From contig SVBB01000006.1 of NCBI GenBank assembly GCA_015059105.1, positions 1 through 64,000 of the forward strand: 64,000 nucleotides of DNA, given 5' to 3'. Numbering within the stretch: position 1 is the first letter of the stretch; every line of letters starts with the position of its first letter. This document shows, in pieces, positions 27,709 through 36,873 of the stretch. The DNA comes from Erysipelotrichaceae bacterium (GTDB lineage Bacteria; Bacillota_I; Bacilli_A; RFN20; CAG-826). Below the pieces are notes generated by a model. That model saw nothing but the letters and a program-made list of their open reading frames with translations. It did not search any database and was not told where the DNA came from. The position numbers were made by a program, and so were the translations under genes.

Positions 27709-28686
27709 TTATCTCGCATCCATCTTCGCACGAAGTTTTGCAATTTTTGGAGCTCTCTTTTCAAGTTGTTTGATATCTGCTTCAGTTGGGATATCATTTT
27801 TACCAACTTCTATGAAATTGCGAAGAACGCCCACTAAAATGAATGGTCTAACAAGGACGGAATGGAACATGCTCCAAATCGCTATTGCTACTAAAGCACA
27901 AGCATATACCTTTAATAAATTTGGATTGGTGATAAATTCTACAGGTTGTCCACCATTCTTAAGCAATAAATCAGTGATTGTTTTTGATAAATCTTGGAAG
28001 GCTGTAGGGAATAATCCACTAACTGCGTATAATCCTCCAAATACTGCTCCACCAATAACTAACAAAGAAGCTATACCCATACCAAAAATTCTTCCGATGT
28101 TGCGGAATAAAGTTTTACCACTTTTAAAGAAGATAACTGCGCCTTCACAAGCTGCTTTAGTCACACTTTCATTTTTACGATACATAACCCAGCCTAAACA
28201 ACAGTCACATAAATAGCCGAGAAGAACTTGTACACCAGTATCGATAGCCGAGGCAACACCTTCACCGGTTTGCCCACCTATTGCTCTGCCCACTCTACCA
28301 GTAAGTCTACCGATTTGCCTAAACATACTTTTAATGACACCGGTAACGAAAAAGAAAGCGGTAATCTTTGCAAATCTTCCTTTAAGTTCATCCATTCCAG
28401 CTTTTACGACGTGATCAGGTAATTTGTTATTTGCGACCCCCTGCGTCATCATTGCGATTTGTCCTGCCAGGAATCTATTCAGAACTAGATAAGAATAAAC
28501 AAATAATAAAATTACGCCAATCACAAAGCCAATCACTAATCCAATAATTGCTCTTTCAGGAGTACCACCTGCTAAATAATAACCAGCAACTGGACAACCA
28601 ACAAAAATGGCAATAGAAATTAGAGCAAGACCGGCACTAATAAAAGAAAAAGGCAACGTTTTCTTATAAATTTCAAAATTCGTCAT
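27709..28686 (-). CDS. Polytopic membrane protein, unknown
   Basis: A 325-residue protein with about six membrane segments (near 13-35, 42-68, 105-120, 145-165, 205-232 and 262-285). It has a Cys cluster (GYLCDCCLGWV) before a conserved-looking loop (KAACEGAVIFFKSGKTLFRNIGR), which loosely resembles choline-transporter-like channel proteins, but I cannot assign a family. AGGAG-like AAGGAG sits upstream of ATG 28686. It appears monocistronic. Confidence 0.7.
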   Translation of the reverse strand: MTNFEIYKKTLPFSFISAGLALISIAIFVGCPVAGYYLAGGTPERAIIGLVIGFVIGVILLFVYSYLVLNRFLAGQIAMMTQGVANNKLPDHVVKAGMDELKGRFAKITAFFFVTGVIKSMFRQIGRLTGRVGRAIGGQTGEGVASAIDTGVQVLLGYLCDCCLGWVMYRKNESVTKAACEGAVIFFKSGKTLFRNIGRIFGMGIASLLVIGGAVFGGLYAVSGLFPTAFQDLSKTITDLLLKNGGQPVEFITNPNLLKVYACALVAIAIWSMFHSVLVRPFILVGVLRNFIEVGKNDIPTEADIKQLEKRAPKIAKLRAKMDAR

Positions 28687-28747
28687 AAACTAACTCCTTT
28701 TTAATTAAGTTGATTATACAAAAATGATGAATAAAAGTGTATGAAAA

Positions 28748-29092
28748 TTAGAATTGGGGAATAACACCCAAAGTTCTTAAAATCAAATATGTGAGATATA
28801 AAACATATATTAATAGGAAAATGATTCCGATTTTCCTGTCCAGTTTTTTGTTTAATGAGACAAGGAATAAAAGACTTGTTACCACCATCATTGTAATTAA
28901 ATCGACCACTATTTCTTTTCCTGTAGTAAGTGGATTTATAGAAGCTGACACACCAAGAACAAAAAGAATATTAAAAATATTTGAACCAACAACGTTTCCT
29001 AATGCAATATCATTTTCTCCTTTTCTAGCAGCAACCACACTCGTAACAAGTTCTGGAAGGGAAGTACCAACCGCAACAATAGTTAATCCCAT
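28748..29092 (-). CDS. Cation/Ca2+ exchanger, C-terminal half (split gene)
   Basis: 114 residues carrying the second alpha-repeat of a CaCA exchanger (GLTIVAVGTSLPELVTSV and GNVVGSNIFNILFVLG) plus the last three membrane segments. In intact CaCA proteins this joins directly to the upstream ORF. It starts with an ATG overlapping the upstream stop by 10 bp, in the -1 frame, and has no ribosome site of its own. It could be made by translational coupling, or the gene could be broken by a one-base deletion. There is no X-XXY-YYZ slippery heptamer here, so programmed frameshifting is unlikely. Confidence 0.8.
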   Translation of the reverse strand: MGLTIVAVGTSLPELVTSVVAARKGENDIALGNVVGSNIFNILFVLGVSASINPLTTGKEIVVDLITMMVVTSLLFLVSLNKKLDRKIGIIFLLIYVLYLTYLILRTLGVIPQF

Positions 29093-29799
29093 AATGATTC
29101 TGCAAGATTATGATCAATACCTATTGCGTCAGCCCCAGCAATCGCAATTCCTTTCGCACCAAAGACGACAAATTCACCACCTGCAGCAATTCCTACCGCA
29201 CCGATAACGACGAAAAGGATAGCCTTCCATAATTTCATATCTTTTATTTCATTTTGCTCAGTTGTAACAGGATGCTTTTTTGCATCAATAACAAGAAAAA
29301 CCATGTAGGCTATTTCTAATATCACAAATATTATTCCCATCCACCTCGTAATTACATAGTTGCCTGTTACTGAACCAATAATTAAGACGAAGACCATTAA
29401 TAAAAGGGAAACAAATAACAAGACAGGAAACTCTTTTTTTAAACTCGACTTCTTAACGATAATCGGTGTAAAAAGAACCGATAACCCAAGAACTAACAAA
29501 ATGTTACATATATTAGAACCGACAACATTGCCGATTGATATATTCGCATATCCTCCTGAAATTAGACTAGCGATAGAATCGGAAACAGAAACAGCTAGTT
29601 CTGGACAAGATGTTCCCATCGCTACCACGGTTAAACCAATAATCATTGGAGCAATGCGCAACTTCTTTGCAATCGCGCTTGAAGAAGAAACAAATAGATC
29701 GCAAAACTTTACTAAAAAAATAACTCCTACCGCCATAAAAATGGATAGAACTAATAGTTGCAGCCCAATATGCCAATCTCTATAAAATTCTGGTATCAT
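29083..29799 (-). CDS. Cation/Ca2+ exchanger, N-terminal half (split gene)
   Basis: 238 residues with the first CaCA alpha-repeat (GLTVVAMGTSCPELAVSV and GNVVGSNICNILLVLG) and about six membrane segments, ending abruptly at HNLAESLWD just where the second alpha-repeat should begin. CaCA antiporters move Ca2+, Mn2+ or similar cations against Na+ or H+; the upstream Mn2+ riboswitch points to manganese export. AGGAGG precedes ATG 29799. Function depends on whether the downstream half is co-expressed. Confidence 0.85.
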   Translation of the reverse strand: MIPEFYRDWHIGLQLLVLSIFMAVGVIFLVKFCDLFVSSSSAIAKKLRIAPMIIGLTVVAMGTSCPELAVSVSDSIASLISGGYANISIGNVVGSNICNILLVLGLSVLFTPIIVKKSSLKKEFPVLLFVSLLLMVFVLIIGSVTGNYVITRWMGIIFVILEIAYMVFLVIDAKKHPVTTEQNEIKDMKLWKAILFVVIGAVGIAAGGEFVVFGAKGIAIAGADAIGIDHNLAESLWD

Positions 29800-29822
29800 C
29801 CTTACCCCTCCTAAATAAATAA

Positions 29823-29940
29823 GAGACTCCTACCACCATCTGGTAAAAGTCTCGAAATTTGATTTATGTCCGAGTATTAGATAATACTGTTCTGACGGAT
29901 CATAACCCTATAAATAGGTTTCTACTCCCTTTTATGGAAT
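29823..29940 (-). promoter_or_regulatory. yybP-ykoY (Mn2+) riboswitch
   Basis: On the minus strand the leader reads AAAAGGGAGTAG, a short P2 hairpin, CCGTCAGAAC, a perfect AGTATTA/TAATACT hairpin, CGGACATAAATC, then GAGACTTTTACC. These are the conserved blocks of the yybP-ykoY aptamer: GGGAGUAG, the two Mn-binding loops CCGUCA and CGGACAUA, and the closing GAGACCUUU-like strand. The closing strand can instead pair with GGTAGGAGTCTC just downstream (29823-29853), which gives an expression-platform hairpin before the exchanger's AGGAGG. The weak U-tract suggests control of translation or a weak terminator. Confidence 0.85.
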
Positions 29941-30014
29941 CGCTTATTCCGTTAATGATTATAACATCATATATTTATGTTGCCAGTCTTAATTTTGTGT
30001 ATAATACATTAGGT

Positions 30015-30644
30015 ATGGTTAGTGAAGATATAAAAGAATTTGTAAAAAGTATTCCAAATAATGTCACCATAGTGGCGGCCACTAAATATGTTGGAACAGA
30101 AGACATGCTTATCTTATTAAATAACGGCATTAATAATTTTGGCGAAAACCGCGTCGACGCTTTCATTACAAAACATGAAATATTAAAAGAATATAAAAAT
30201 ATAAAATGGCATTTTATTGGACATTTGCAGAGAAATAAAGCAAAAAGTGTCATTAATTTAATTGACTGTTTGCATTCTTTAGACTCTCTTGAACTCGCGA
30301 AAAAGATCGATGAATTAAGGTCAACACCACTTGATACATTTATCGAAGTTTCCATCAATTTAGAAGAGAATAAAAACGGTGTTCCTTATTATGAAGCTGA
30401 ACAGTTCATTCAACAAATAATGAACTATAAAAATATCCATCTCGTCGGTCTTATGATGATGGCATATAAAGATAGCCGTAACCCATATGACGAATTTATT
30501 AAATTAAAACAGTTAAGAGATCAATTAGAAAACAAACTTAATATCAAATTACCTTATCTATCAATGGGTATGAGCGATGATTACCTTGATGCCATCAAAG
30601 CTGGGGCGACTCATGTTAGATTAGGAAGAATATTATTCAAATAA
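30015..30644 (+). CDS. yggS: YggS/PLPBP-like PLP-binding protein
   Basis: PLPBP proteins hold pyridoxal phosphate and help balance vitamin B6 and amino-acid pools. The 209-residue chain has the PLP lysine in VAATKYV, FGENRVDAF, WHFIGHLQRNKAK, and a C-terminal LSMGMSDDYLDAIKAGATHVRLGRILF, all family signatures. The frame is open from 29859, but that stretch overlaps the riboswitch; ATG 30015 gives the family start. TATAAT (30000-30005) lies only 9 bp before this ATG, so the transcript is nearly leaderless. Confidence 0.9.
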   Translation: MVSEDIKEFVKSIPNNVTIVAATKYVGTEDMLILLNNGINNFGENRVDAFITKHEILKEYKNIKWHFIGHLQRNKAKSVINLIDCLHSLDSLELAKKIDELRSTPLDTFIEVSINLEENKNGVPYYEAEQFIQQIMNYKNIHLVGLMMMAYKDSRNPYDEFIKLKQLRDQLENKLNIKLPYLSMGMSDDYLDAIKAGATHVRLGRILFK

Positions 30645-30727
30645 GAAATGTTTCCGTTCTTAATAACCAATTAAGATCTTCCACACATATGATTTGGTTT
30701 TCATCAATGATATGTTTAGATAACTTA

Positions 30728-31513
30728 TCATTTCCTATGTTTTTCTTTAATTTCATTAAGAGAAGATTCGAATCCAATAGACCAATCGTAAGAAGTTAAA
30801 AACTCATTATTATATAAATCGACGTTACCCGCGAGAAAATCATAATAATCACACTTGATATTATGTTTATCTAAAATTAATAAAGCACGCATGAATTCTA
30901 CACATTTAAAGTTAATTTCATTAAGCGTCTGACGTAATCTCCATACCGCATCACGATATAGTATTTTTGCCCTATCGATATCTTTATCTGGCCATAGATA
31001 AGTAATAGCTTGCGACATCGTTAAACTTTTCCCATTAAGCGCGATCAATAAAGCGAATAATTCTTTACTCTTAGAAGAGGAAAAACGAACGACATTGCCA
31101 TTCATGAAACAATCAAAAGAACCAAATGTTTTTACCGTCATCTCTTTTCTTTTATCTTCAATCTCTAATAAATAGTTGGATAGTTTAATCTCATCAATGG
31201 GTTTATAAATGAAACCGATGACGTTGTCTTTGATTTTTTCATCTAAATCATCTAGTCCTAAATTGCCACCGGTGATAAAGACAATCTTGATATCAGATTG
31301 GATTTTTACTAGTTTCTTCGCAAGGCTAACCCCATCAATATGCGGCATGTAAATATCAAGGAAAGCCCCATCGATATAGTTATTCTTCGTGTAAGAAAGA
31401 ATCTTTTCTTCATCATCATTAAAAAAGTGATAATCAGCATCCCAGTGACCGATTATTTTGTTAAGAAAATGAGAAAGGGAAGAGAACTCATCATCAACGA
31501 CTATGACTTTCAT
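30728..31513 (-). CDS. Response regulator with SARP-like winged-helix output
   Basis: Residues 1-115 are a receiver domain: acidic pocket VVDDE, phospho-acceptor Asp in FLDIYMPHIDG, and the conserved Lys in FIYKPID. Residues about 125-225 are a SARP/OmpR-type winged helix (ELFALLIALNGKSLTMSQAITYLWPDKD...AVWRLRQTL). It overlaps the histidine-kinase gene by 20 bp. Its output domain is closely similar to that of the split membrane regulator at 52702-53894, including a shared ending YDWS-x-x-F-E-x-S-L. It is the last gene of the Hsp70/GTPase operon and its likely regulator. Confidence 0.88.
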   Translation of the reverse strand: MKVIVVDDEFSSLSHFLNKIIGHWDADYHFFNDDEEKILSYTKNNYIDGAFLDIYMPHIDGVSLAKKLVKIQSDIKIVFITGGNLGLDDLDEKIKDNVIGFIYKPIDEIKLSNYLLEIEDKRKEMTVKTFGSFDCFMNGNVVRFSSSKSKELFALLIALNGKSLTMSQAITYLWPDKDIDRAKILYRDAVWRLRQTLNEINFKCVEFMRALLILDKHNIKCDYYDFLAGNVDLYNNEFLTSYDWSIGFESSLNEIKEKHRK

Positions 31514-32855
31514 TGCTATCCTCCTTTGGGATTTTAATCACTATTTTAGTCCCTTTTTCAACGCTGCTTTTGATATTAAAAGAGGCGTTGAAAAGCAGTC
31601 TAAATCTTTCACGGCTATTGTTAATTCCGTGACTGGTTTTTTTGATACTATTAATGTCAAAACCTTCTCCGTTATCTTCGATAGTGAGGATATATGATTC
31701 ATCATCTTCTTCCGCGGATATGATGATATGACCACTTTCTTTTTCATTTACCTTGGAATATTTGACAATGTTTTCAACTAGAGGTTGTAAAGAAAAATAA
31801 GGCACAAGGAAATCGCTCCCAGTGATGTTATAAATAATCTGATATGGTTTATTATGTTTGAGGTTTTCTAATTCTATATAATTGTTCACATTTTTCAGTT
31901 CCACATCCAAAGTGACAATATCTGAATCCGCCGCTGCGACATAATCACGAAGGTTTGAAGAGAATAGATCAAGTGCTTTTGCCCCTAAGTCATGACTATC
32001 TTCATATAGCATCTTAATAGTATTCAAAGAATTAAAAATATAATGGGGGTTGATTTGATGGTTGAGGACATTTGTTTGCAGTTCCTTAAGTCTCTTCTCA
32101 AATTCCTCCTTTTCATATGCTTTTTTGCTGACATTAATGGTGTAATTTAAATATATAAGGATATAGATGAACATGATCAATAATGAGACGATTGAATCCA
32201 CTCCCCTATAAAATATTTTTCCATCTGATAGTCGCGAAATAATCTCGATTATTTGAGCATTAAAGAGCAAATAAACAATGGTATAGGTGGCAACGAATGG
32301 GAAATCGTACTTCTTAGTATTGCTCACATAAGCAGAAATATAAAAGAGCAGAAATAGGAAATATACCATAGTCAATATTCTTGAAATCAGTTCAAAGTGA
32401 AAGAAATAGGACACGATGTAGAAGGTTATGATTACAAATAATATGATGATGGATGAATTCCTTTGCACCTTATTATATGGTATTTGATAAGCAGAAATTA
32501 AAAATAAAGCGCAGGAGAGCATCGTTCCAACAAAGAATACATAATGGAAGATATCGATATATTCCCAGTTAATATAAATAAAATCGCAAGAAGTAACAAG
32601 CATCCCAATAAGGGATAGAGACATAAAGAACGTATACCACGATGAAGTCTTGTCGATAAAGTTAGAGATGAATTCGAGGGTCGTTATCACCGCTAAAATC
32701 GCTAACGCAGTAAATAATAAAATAGTCAAATAAGTGTCGATGTTTTCTTTATTCCCAATAGAAAATACATTGGACAAAACAAAATATAAATACACCACAA
32801 TAGTAAATACTAATAACAATGGGATAAAGAAATTACGTAGACGTTTTTTGACCAT
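31494..32855 (-). CDS. LytS-type sensor histidine kinase
   Basis: About seven N-terminal membrane segments (residues 10-235) form the sensor. The His_kinase box NHQINPHYIFNSLNTIK contains the phospho-acceptor His, followed by a HATPase domain with YFSLQPLVENIVKYS (N box) and IEDNGEGFD (G box). At 453 residues there are no extra domains. It lies 54 bp after the membrane-protein gene at 32910 and overlaps the response regulator. The ligand is unknown; membrane state is plausible given the operon's many membrane proteins. Confidence 0.9.
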   Translation of the reverse strand: MVKKRLRNFFIPLLLVFTIVVYLYFVLSNVFSIGNKENIDTYLTILLFTALAILAVITTLEFISNFIDKTSSWYTFFMSLSLIGMLVTSCDFIYINWEYIDIFHYVFFVGTMLSCALFLISAYQIPYNKVQRNSSIIILFVIITFYIVSYFFHFELISRILTMVYFLFLLFYISAYVSNTKKYDFPFVATYTIVYLLFNAQIIEIISRLSDGKIFYRGVDSIVSLLIMFIYILIYLNYTINVSKKAYEKEEFEKRLKELQTNVLNHQINPHYIFNSLNTIKMLYEDSHDLGAKALDLFSSNLRDYVAAADSDIVTLDVELKNVNNYIELENLKHNKPYQIIYNITGSDFLVPYFSLQPLVENIVKYSKVNEKESGHIIISAEEDDESYILTIEDNGEGFDINSIKKTSHGINNSRERFRLLFNASFNIKSSVEKGTKIVIKIPKEDSNESHSR

Positions 32856-32909
32856 ATATTTTTGTAAAATAACTGGTTAATGAGGACCGATGTATAATTT
32901 TAGAAAAGA

Positions 32910-33494
32910 CTAATCTTTTAAAATTAAGATGAGGAGATTAGCAAAGGCTAAAGCGAAACAACCAATCATCGAAATCGCAACGATCATATTTAAAACTGAA
33001 ACCGCTCCAACAGGCATATTATTCATGTTCCAGAAGACGAACATTAAGTATACGAAAATCGCGACGACAGTGAGTACGAAGACGATGATTGTCAACACTT
33101 TAGTAAGAGTGTCTTCTAAATAATTTGTCGCAAATAAGCAGATATCACATACGGCAAATAATTCAAATGCTATTAAAGCAAGTTCGATGAAGAGGAAAAC
33201 ATAATAAGGTATTTGTTCCGCCATAGCAGAAACAAGAATAAAATCAGCAACCGAGCCGATAATAACAAATAGACTCGCGCCATAGACGTTTTTCACATCC
33301 CCGTTGGCTTCTTCCCCGAAGAAATAAAGTAGCGCTCCGACAAAAAGCAATACATCGGCTGTAATTCTAACAAACACAATTGGTGTACCAAGATTGATAA
33401 ATAAACCCAATACCAATGTTACGAGACGCGTCAATAAGCCGATAAGCATAATCGTTCTCGCACTAGCAGCCAATGATCCAAAAAATTTACTCAT
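32910..33494 (-). CDS. Six-TM membrane protein of the Hsp70/GTPase operon
   Basis: No family recognised. The 194 residues are mostly hydrophobic with about six membrane segments and very short loops, and there is no enzyme motif. It lies 16 bp after the gene at 33511. It may be a channel-like or scaffold subunit, but that is a guess from context. Confidence 0.75.
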   Translation of the reverse strand: MSKFFGSLAASARTIMLIGLLTRLVTLVLGLFINLGTPIVFVRITADVLLFVGALLYFFGEEANGDVKNVYGASLFVIIGSVADFILVSAMAEQIPYYVFLFIELALIAFELFAVCDICLFATNYLEDTLTKVLTIIVFVLTVVAIFVYLMFVFWNMNNMPVGAVSVLNMIVAISMIGCFALAFANLLILILKD

Positions 33495-33510
33495 GATTAA
33501 AACCTCCTAG

Positions 33511-34407
33511 TTAATGTCTCATGATCGCTGTGATGATACAGCATATAATTTTTAAAATAAGTAAGATGATGAAGGTAATCGCCGCAAATAATGCAAATAA
33601 GATAGCGACGATACCGATGTTGAAATATAAAGAGATCGGACTAGCGATGTAATAATATTTGACCGGGGAATAAAATACATAATTGCTCACATTATTCCAC
33701 TGTCCTTTCGCATGTGATTCCATATCGCTAGCTAATCCATTTACAGAATCTTTAAAAGATAGCCAATAATCATTAATCTCACTACCCATATTTTTGAAAT
33801 ATGAATATGTTGATATCTTTAAAGCACTGAATAAGTTATTTCTCATCATATTTTGATGGAGATATTTCATTCCAAAACCAAAACTGATGAAAAGAGAGAT
33901 GACCATCGATACCATTACCATAAGGGCGAAAACAAAGGCGATTGCAAAGATGATGGCGACCATCAACAAATATTGCACTAAACCAATGAAGATGATGAAG
34001 ATGATACCGATGAGAATGATGAACAAAGAGAGGAAAAGCATGAAGAATTTCGCCGGGTTAGTGAAGCGATAAATCTTTTGACGGTTATATAAATTATCCG
34101 CATGTCTTAAGTTTTCCGTAAAAGCTTCTTTGCTCGCATCGAGGATATTTTTATTCCAAATGAGATAGAATTCTTTTAAATCCCTTGGGGTTCTGCCGTT
34201 ATTTTTTAAACAATTAACGAAGGCACGAATATATAAGACAAGTGCGTAAATTAAACCCACTACTCCAGCGATGATACCGATGATGCCAAGAAAGATAAGG
34301 CCGATGTATATCGTTAGAACAAGGATGAAAGCCGCGATGACTAAAGCAGTCATTATCGCCGCGAATACTTCTCCTGGTTCATATTTTTTTACAACGTAAT
34401 ATGCCAT
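33511..34407 (-). CDS. Membrane protein of the Hsp70/GTPase operon
   Basis: A 298-residue protein with two hydrophobic blocks: residues 15-65 and 115-175 (two membrane segments each), then a soluble stretch of about 70 residues (MKYLHQNMMRN...NYVFYSPVKYYY) and a final hydrophobic segment near 260-290. No family is recognised. It begins 12 bp after the transglutaminase-like gene, with a GGAGGAG ribosome site. Confidence 0.75.
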   Translation of the reverse strand: MAYYVVKKYEPGEVFAAIMTALVIAAFILVLTIYIGLIFLGIIGIIAGVVGLIYALVLYIRAFVNCLKNNGRTPRDLKEFYLIWNKNILDASKEAFTENLRHADNLYNRQKIYRFTNPAKFFMLFLSLFIILIGIIFIIFIGLVQYLLMVAIIFAIAFVFALMVMVSMVISLFISFGFGMKYLHQNMMRNNLFSALKISTYSYFKNMGSEINDYWLSFKDSVNGLASDMESHAKGQWNNVSNYVFYSPVKYYYIASPISLYFNIGIVAILFALFAAITFIILLILKIICCIITAIMRH

Positions 34408-34419
34408 GTCTCCTCCTTT

Positions 34420-35421
34420 CTAATAATCTAATGTAAGTTTTAGCTGTTTCCCGTTTTTAATATAGGAAACGGATCTGATATTGATCCTAAGATTAGACGC
34501 AACCATCTTTACGCTTGAAGCTAGATTAGTATCAAATTGTTTTTCGCTGATTTCGATGTTGAGATAGAAACACATTTCTTTCTCTTTGCTATTAATCTTC
34601 TCTATGAGTTGGTTACGCAGTTCATAAAACGAACTTATTTCGGTAAGAAGCGCATTCTTATCTTTTGATAAATTGCTTAATCTTTCTAAGGAGTCATCAT
34701 CGCATTTCGGCCATGATGGCTTTAAGAGGTGATCATTAGCAAATGCATTATCAGAATAAAATGCATATTGGTAAGAATAAGGCTTCTTCCCTTTTTGGTT
34801 ATGCCCAATGCCATAAGTTGCATCGAGGTGATAATAATGGTTATTGATTTTTACAATATTCCATGAATGCGGAGATATCGTGCCGTTTACTTTGGCATTG
34901 CTATTAACGATAATGCAGTATAGTCCGACACTATCGGCCAACATTTTATAGGCGGCGGATATCCCGCTACATTGGGCTTTATGATAATAAAGTGCGCTAA
35001 TCGCGTTTTGGTTAAGGATGTTATTGATCTGATAATCGACATTATCGACAAGATAATCGAAGATCATCATATGTTGTTCTAATTCTCCTTTACCTTGACA
35101 CTCCATTTTTATATTCGTGAGGACCTTGCTGATTTCACGATCAATCAAATGTTGTTCATGAACGTAATTTTCTTTATAGATAAGGGTAATATTTTGATTG
35201 ATTCCCATTCCCCTACAACTACACGAAACTTGTGGTTGAACATAATATAATTCGGGGTGATCGCTGATTACGCTTTGGAAAATGTCGCTTACTTTTTGAT
35301 TATCAATACGGGACAGTTCACATTGTTTTTTATGCTGCAGCAAACTTTTATAAATCGTTTGATAAGCTAACTGTTCTTCCTTAGAAAGAATTTTAGAAAA
35401 GTAATAAGCATCTTCCTTCAT
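34420..35421 (-). CDS. Cytoplasmic transglutaminase-like protein
   Basis: Residues about 145-205 carry the Cys-His-Asp triad of the transglutaminase-like superfamily: Cys in AQCSGISAAYKML, His in SPHSWNIVKI, Asp in YHLDATYG. Members act as proteases, transglutaminases or amidases. There is no signal peptide or membrane segment, unlike many bacterial relatives, so it should work inside the cell, perhaps on a component of this operon. It begins 4 bp after the membrane-anchored GTPase gene ends, so the two are tightly coupled. The C-terminal 90 residues are of unknown fold. Confidence 0.8.
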   Translation of the reverse strand: MKEDAYYFSKILSKEEQLAYQTIYKSLLQHKKQCELSRIDNQKVSDIFQSVISDHPELYYVQPQVSCSCRGMGINQNITLIYKENYVHEQHLIDREISKVLTNIKMECQGKGELEQHMMIFDYLVDNVDYQINNILNQNAISALYYHKAQCSGISAAYKMLADSVGLYCIIVNSNAKVNGTISPHSWNIVKINNHYYHLDATYGIGHNQKGKKPYSYQYAFYSDNAFANDHLLKPSWPKCDDDSLERLSNLSKDKNALLTEISSFYELRNQLIEKINSKEKEMCFYLNIEISEKQFDTNLASSVKMVASNLRINIRSVSYIKNGKQLKLTLDY

Positions 35422-35425
35422 ATAA

Positions 35426-36859
35426 TTAATCGACTAAAGAGATGATTTCGTTCTCGTCAAAGGCAATACCTTTTCCTTTACCGTTCATCACCCAGGCGAG
35501 GGCTCTAGCTGCGTTTTTGGAATAAAGTTTTCCATTTCCATCATCCGCTAAAGCAGTACAAGCAAAGAATTGGATGTTTTTAAACTTCGCTTTGAGGGTG
35601 TTAACAAAGTTATCTTCTCCATATTCACGTAAGAAGTTCTCGCAGATTGCATTTTCGGCTTCTAGGAAAGTTGCCTTATGAGATGCGCGATATTCTTCGT
35701 TTCCACTATCGCCAATCTTTTCATCTAAACCAGGTAAATCAAGTTTTGTGAAGACGACCGCACAATCTTTAGTAATTTTTTCTTTAGAATTAAGGTTTGA
35801 TAAGCTATCGACAGTCGTGACGAGCATATCGAGTACTTCGTCTAAACTCATAGAAGAACCGTTAAAGCTAGAAATATCGTTTTTCTTTTCCACTTCTTTA
35901 CGATATTCCTTGATGGAAAGTGGATCGATGATGACGATATAACCTTGTGAGTTTGCATATCCGATTTGACGTTTAAGCGTTTCTTTATCCGCATAAGCTT
36001 CGCCTCCGATATCACAAAGAGAGATTTCATTTTTGACGGCTTGTTTATCTTTCGCCCAGTTGAAACGGTAGAAAGTTAAAGCCATATTGTTGGTCTTAGC
36101 GGGGAAAGCACCATTTTCAATTCCTTGAATATTGTTTTCATATTCCATTGTTCCCTCATCTTCATAATCGAAGTTATATCCAAGCTTCCCAGCATTTTTG
36201 CTTAAAGAATAAATGGACATATTGACGAAACAAGTCTTACCAGAAGATGGTCCACCAATGAGTGGGAAAGTCACTGCGACATGAGCGCCACCACTGGTCA
36301 AATCAAATTGACAGTGAGGACAAATCGCATTGAGTTTTTGTCGACCATTTAAGAAAGTAGTCGGTAACTGATTTCCACATTCACAAGTACGTTTTAAAAT
36401 ACCATATTTTGAAGGGATGAGTTTGGTATGCACTCTACCACAACTACAACGGTAATATGGGAGAGAAATTCTTTCTTGACAGTTAGAACAGTGAGAGACG
36501 ATACCATGCATCTTTCGATAGACGAAGTCGAGGAACCACACGACAGTAAATCCGATGTAGACAATACCCATAAAGATAGAGACGATCAAAGTATGGATAA
36601 TCGTACAGACGAGGACGATAACAGTCGCAAAAACGCTGGTGATAATCGCTTGAACGGTGAAGGCAATAGTTCGAATGAGACTAGTGATTAATCCACCGAA
36701 ACTGAAATGGTGTATAATTCCCGCCCAAATATCGATAAAGCGCAAGAAGAGGTTATATTCAATCTTTCCAAGATTAATGAAAGCACCGAAAATAGTCTCA
36801 AAAAGAGAATACCATCCGGGACCGAAAAAATAATTAATTCTTGCTGGTTGTTTTTCCAT
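35426..36859 (-). CDS. Membrane-anchored zinc-ribbon GTPase (double-GTPase 2-like)
   Basis: Residues about 50-115 contain two or three membrane segments. Residues 124-185 form zinc knuckles (CSNC, CSCG, CECG, CPHC). The GTPase domain follows: P-loop GGPSSGKT at 202-209, a G3-like CDIGGE, and G4 FTKLDLPG (TKxD in place of NKxD). The layout resembles the DO-GTPase/double-GTPase families reported in predicted bacterial conflict systems, encoded near a GAP1 protein as here. I infer that it works at the membrane with the second GTPase at 40296-41432. Confidence 0.82.
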   Translation of the reverse strand: MEKQPARINYFFGPGWYSLFETIFGAFINLGKIEYNLFLRFIDIWAGIIHHFSFGGLITSLIRTIAFTVQAIITSVFATVIVLVCTIIHTLIVSIFMGIVYIGFTVVWFLDFVYRKMHGIVSHCSNCQERISLPYYRCSCGRVHTKLIPSKYGILKRTCECGNQLPTTFLNGRQKLNAICPHCQFDLTSGGAHVAVTFPLIGGPSSGKTCFVNMSIYSLSKNAGKLGYNFDYEDEGTMEYENNIQGIENGAFPAKTNNMALTFYRFNWAKDKQAVKNEISLCDIGGEAYADKETLKRQIGYANSQGYIVIIDPLSIKEYRKEVEKKNDISSFNGSSMSLDEVLDMLVTTVDSLSNLNSKEKITKDCAVVFTKLDLPGLDEKIGDSGNEEYRASHKATFLEAENAICENFLREYGEDNFVNTLKAKFKNIQFFACTALADDGNGKLYSKNAARALAWVMNGKGKGIAFDENEIISLVD

Positions 36860-36873
36860 AATAATATTCCTCC

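Noticed and set aside
29083-29092. Programmed frameshift in the split cation exchanger
   Set aside because: No X-XXY-YYZ heptamer is present at the junction (TCA TTA TGG), unlike the regulator at 53337. Mutation, sequencing error or coupled translation are better explanations.
29859-30014. Longer N-terminus for the YggS-like protein
   Set aside because: The extra 52 residues overlap the minus-strand Mn2+ riboswitch and have no similarity to the family; TATAAT lies just before ATG 30015.
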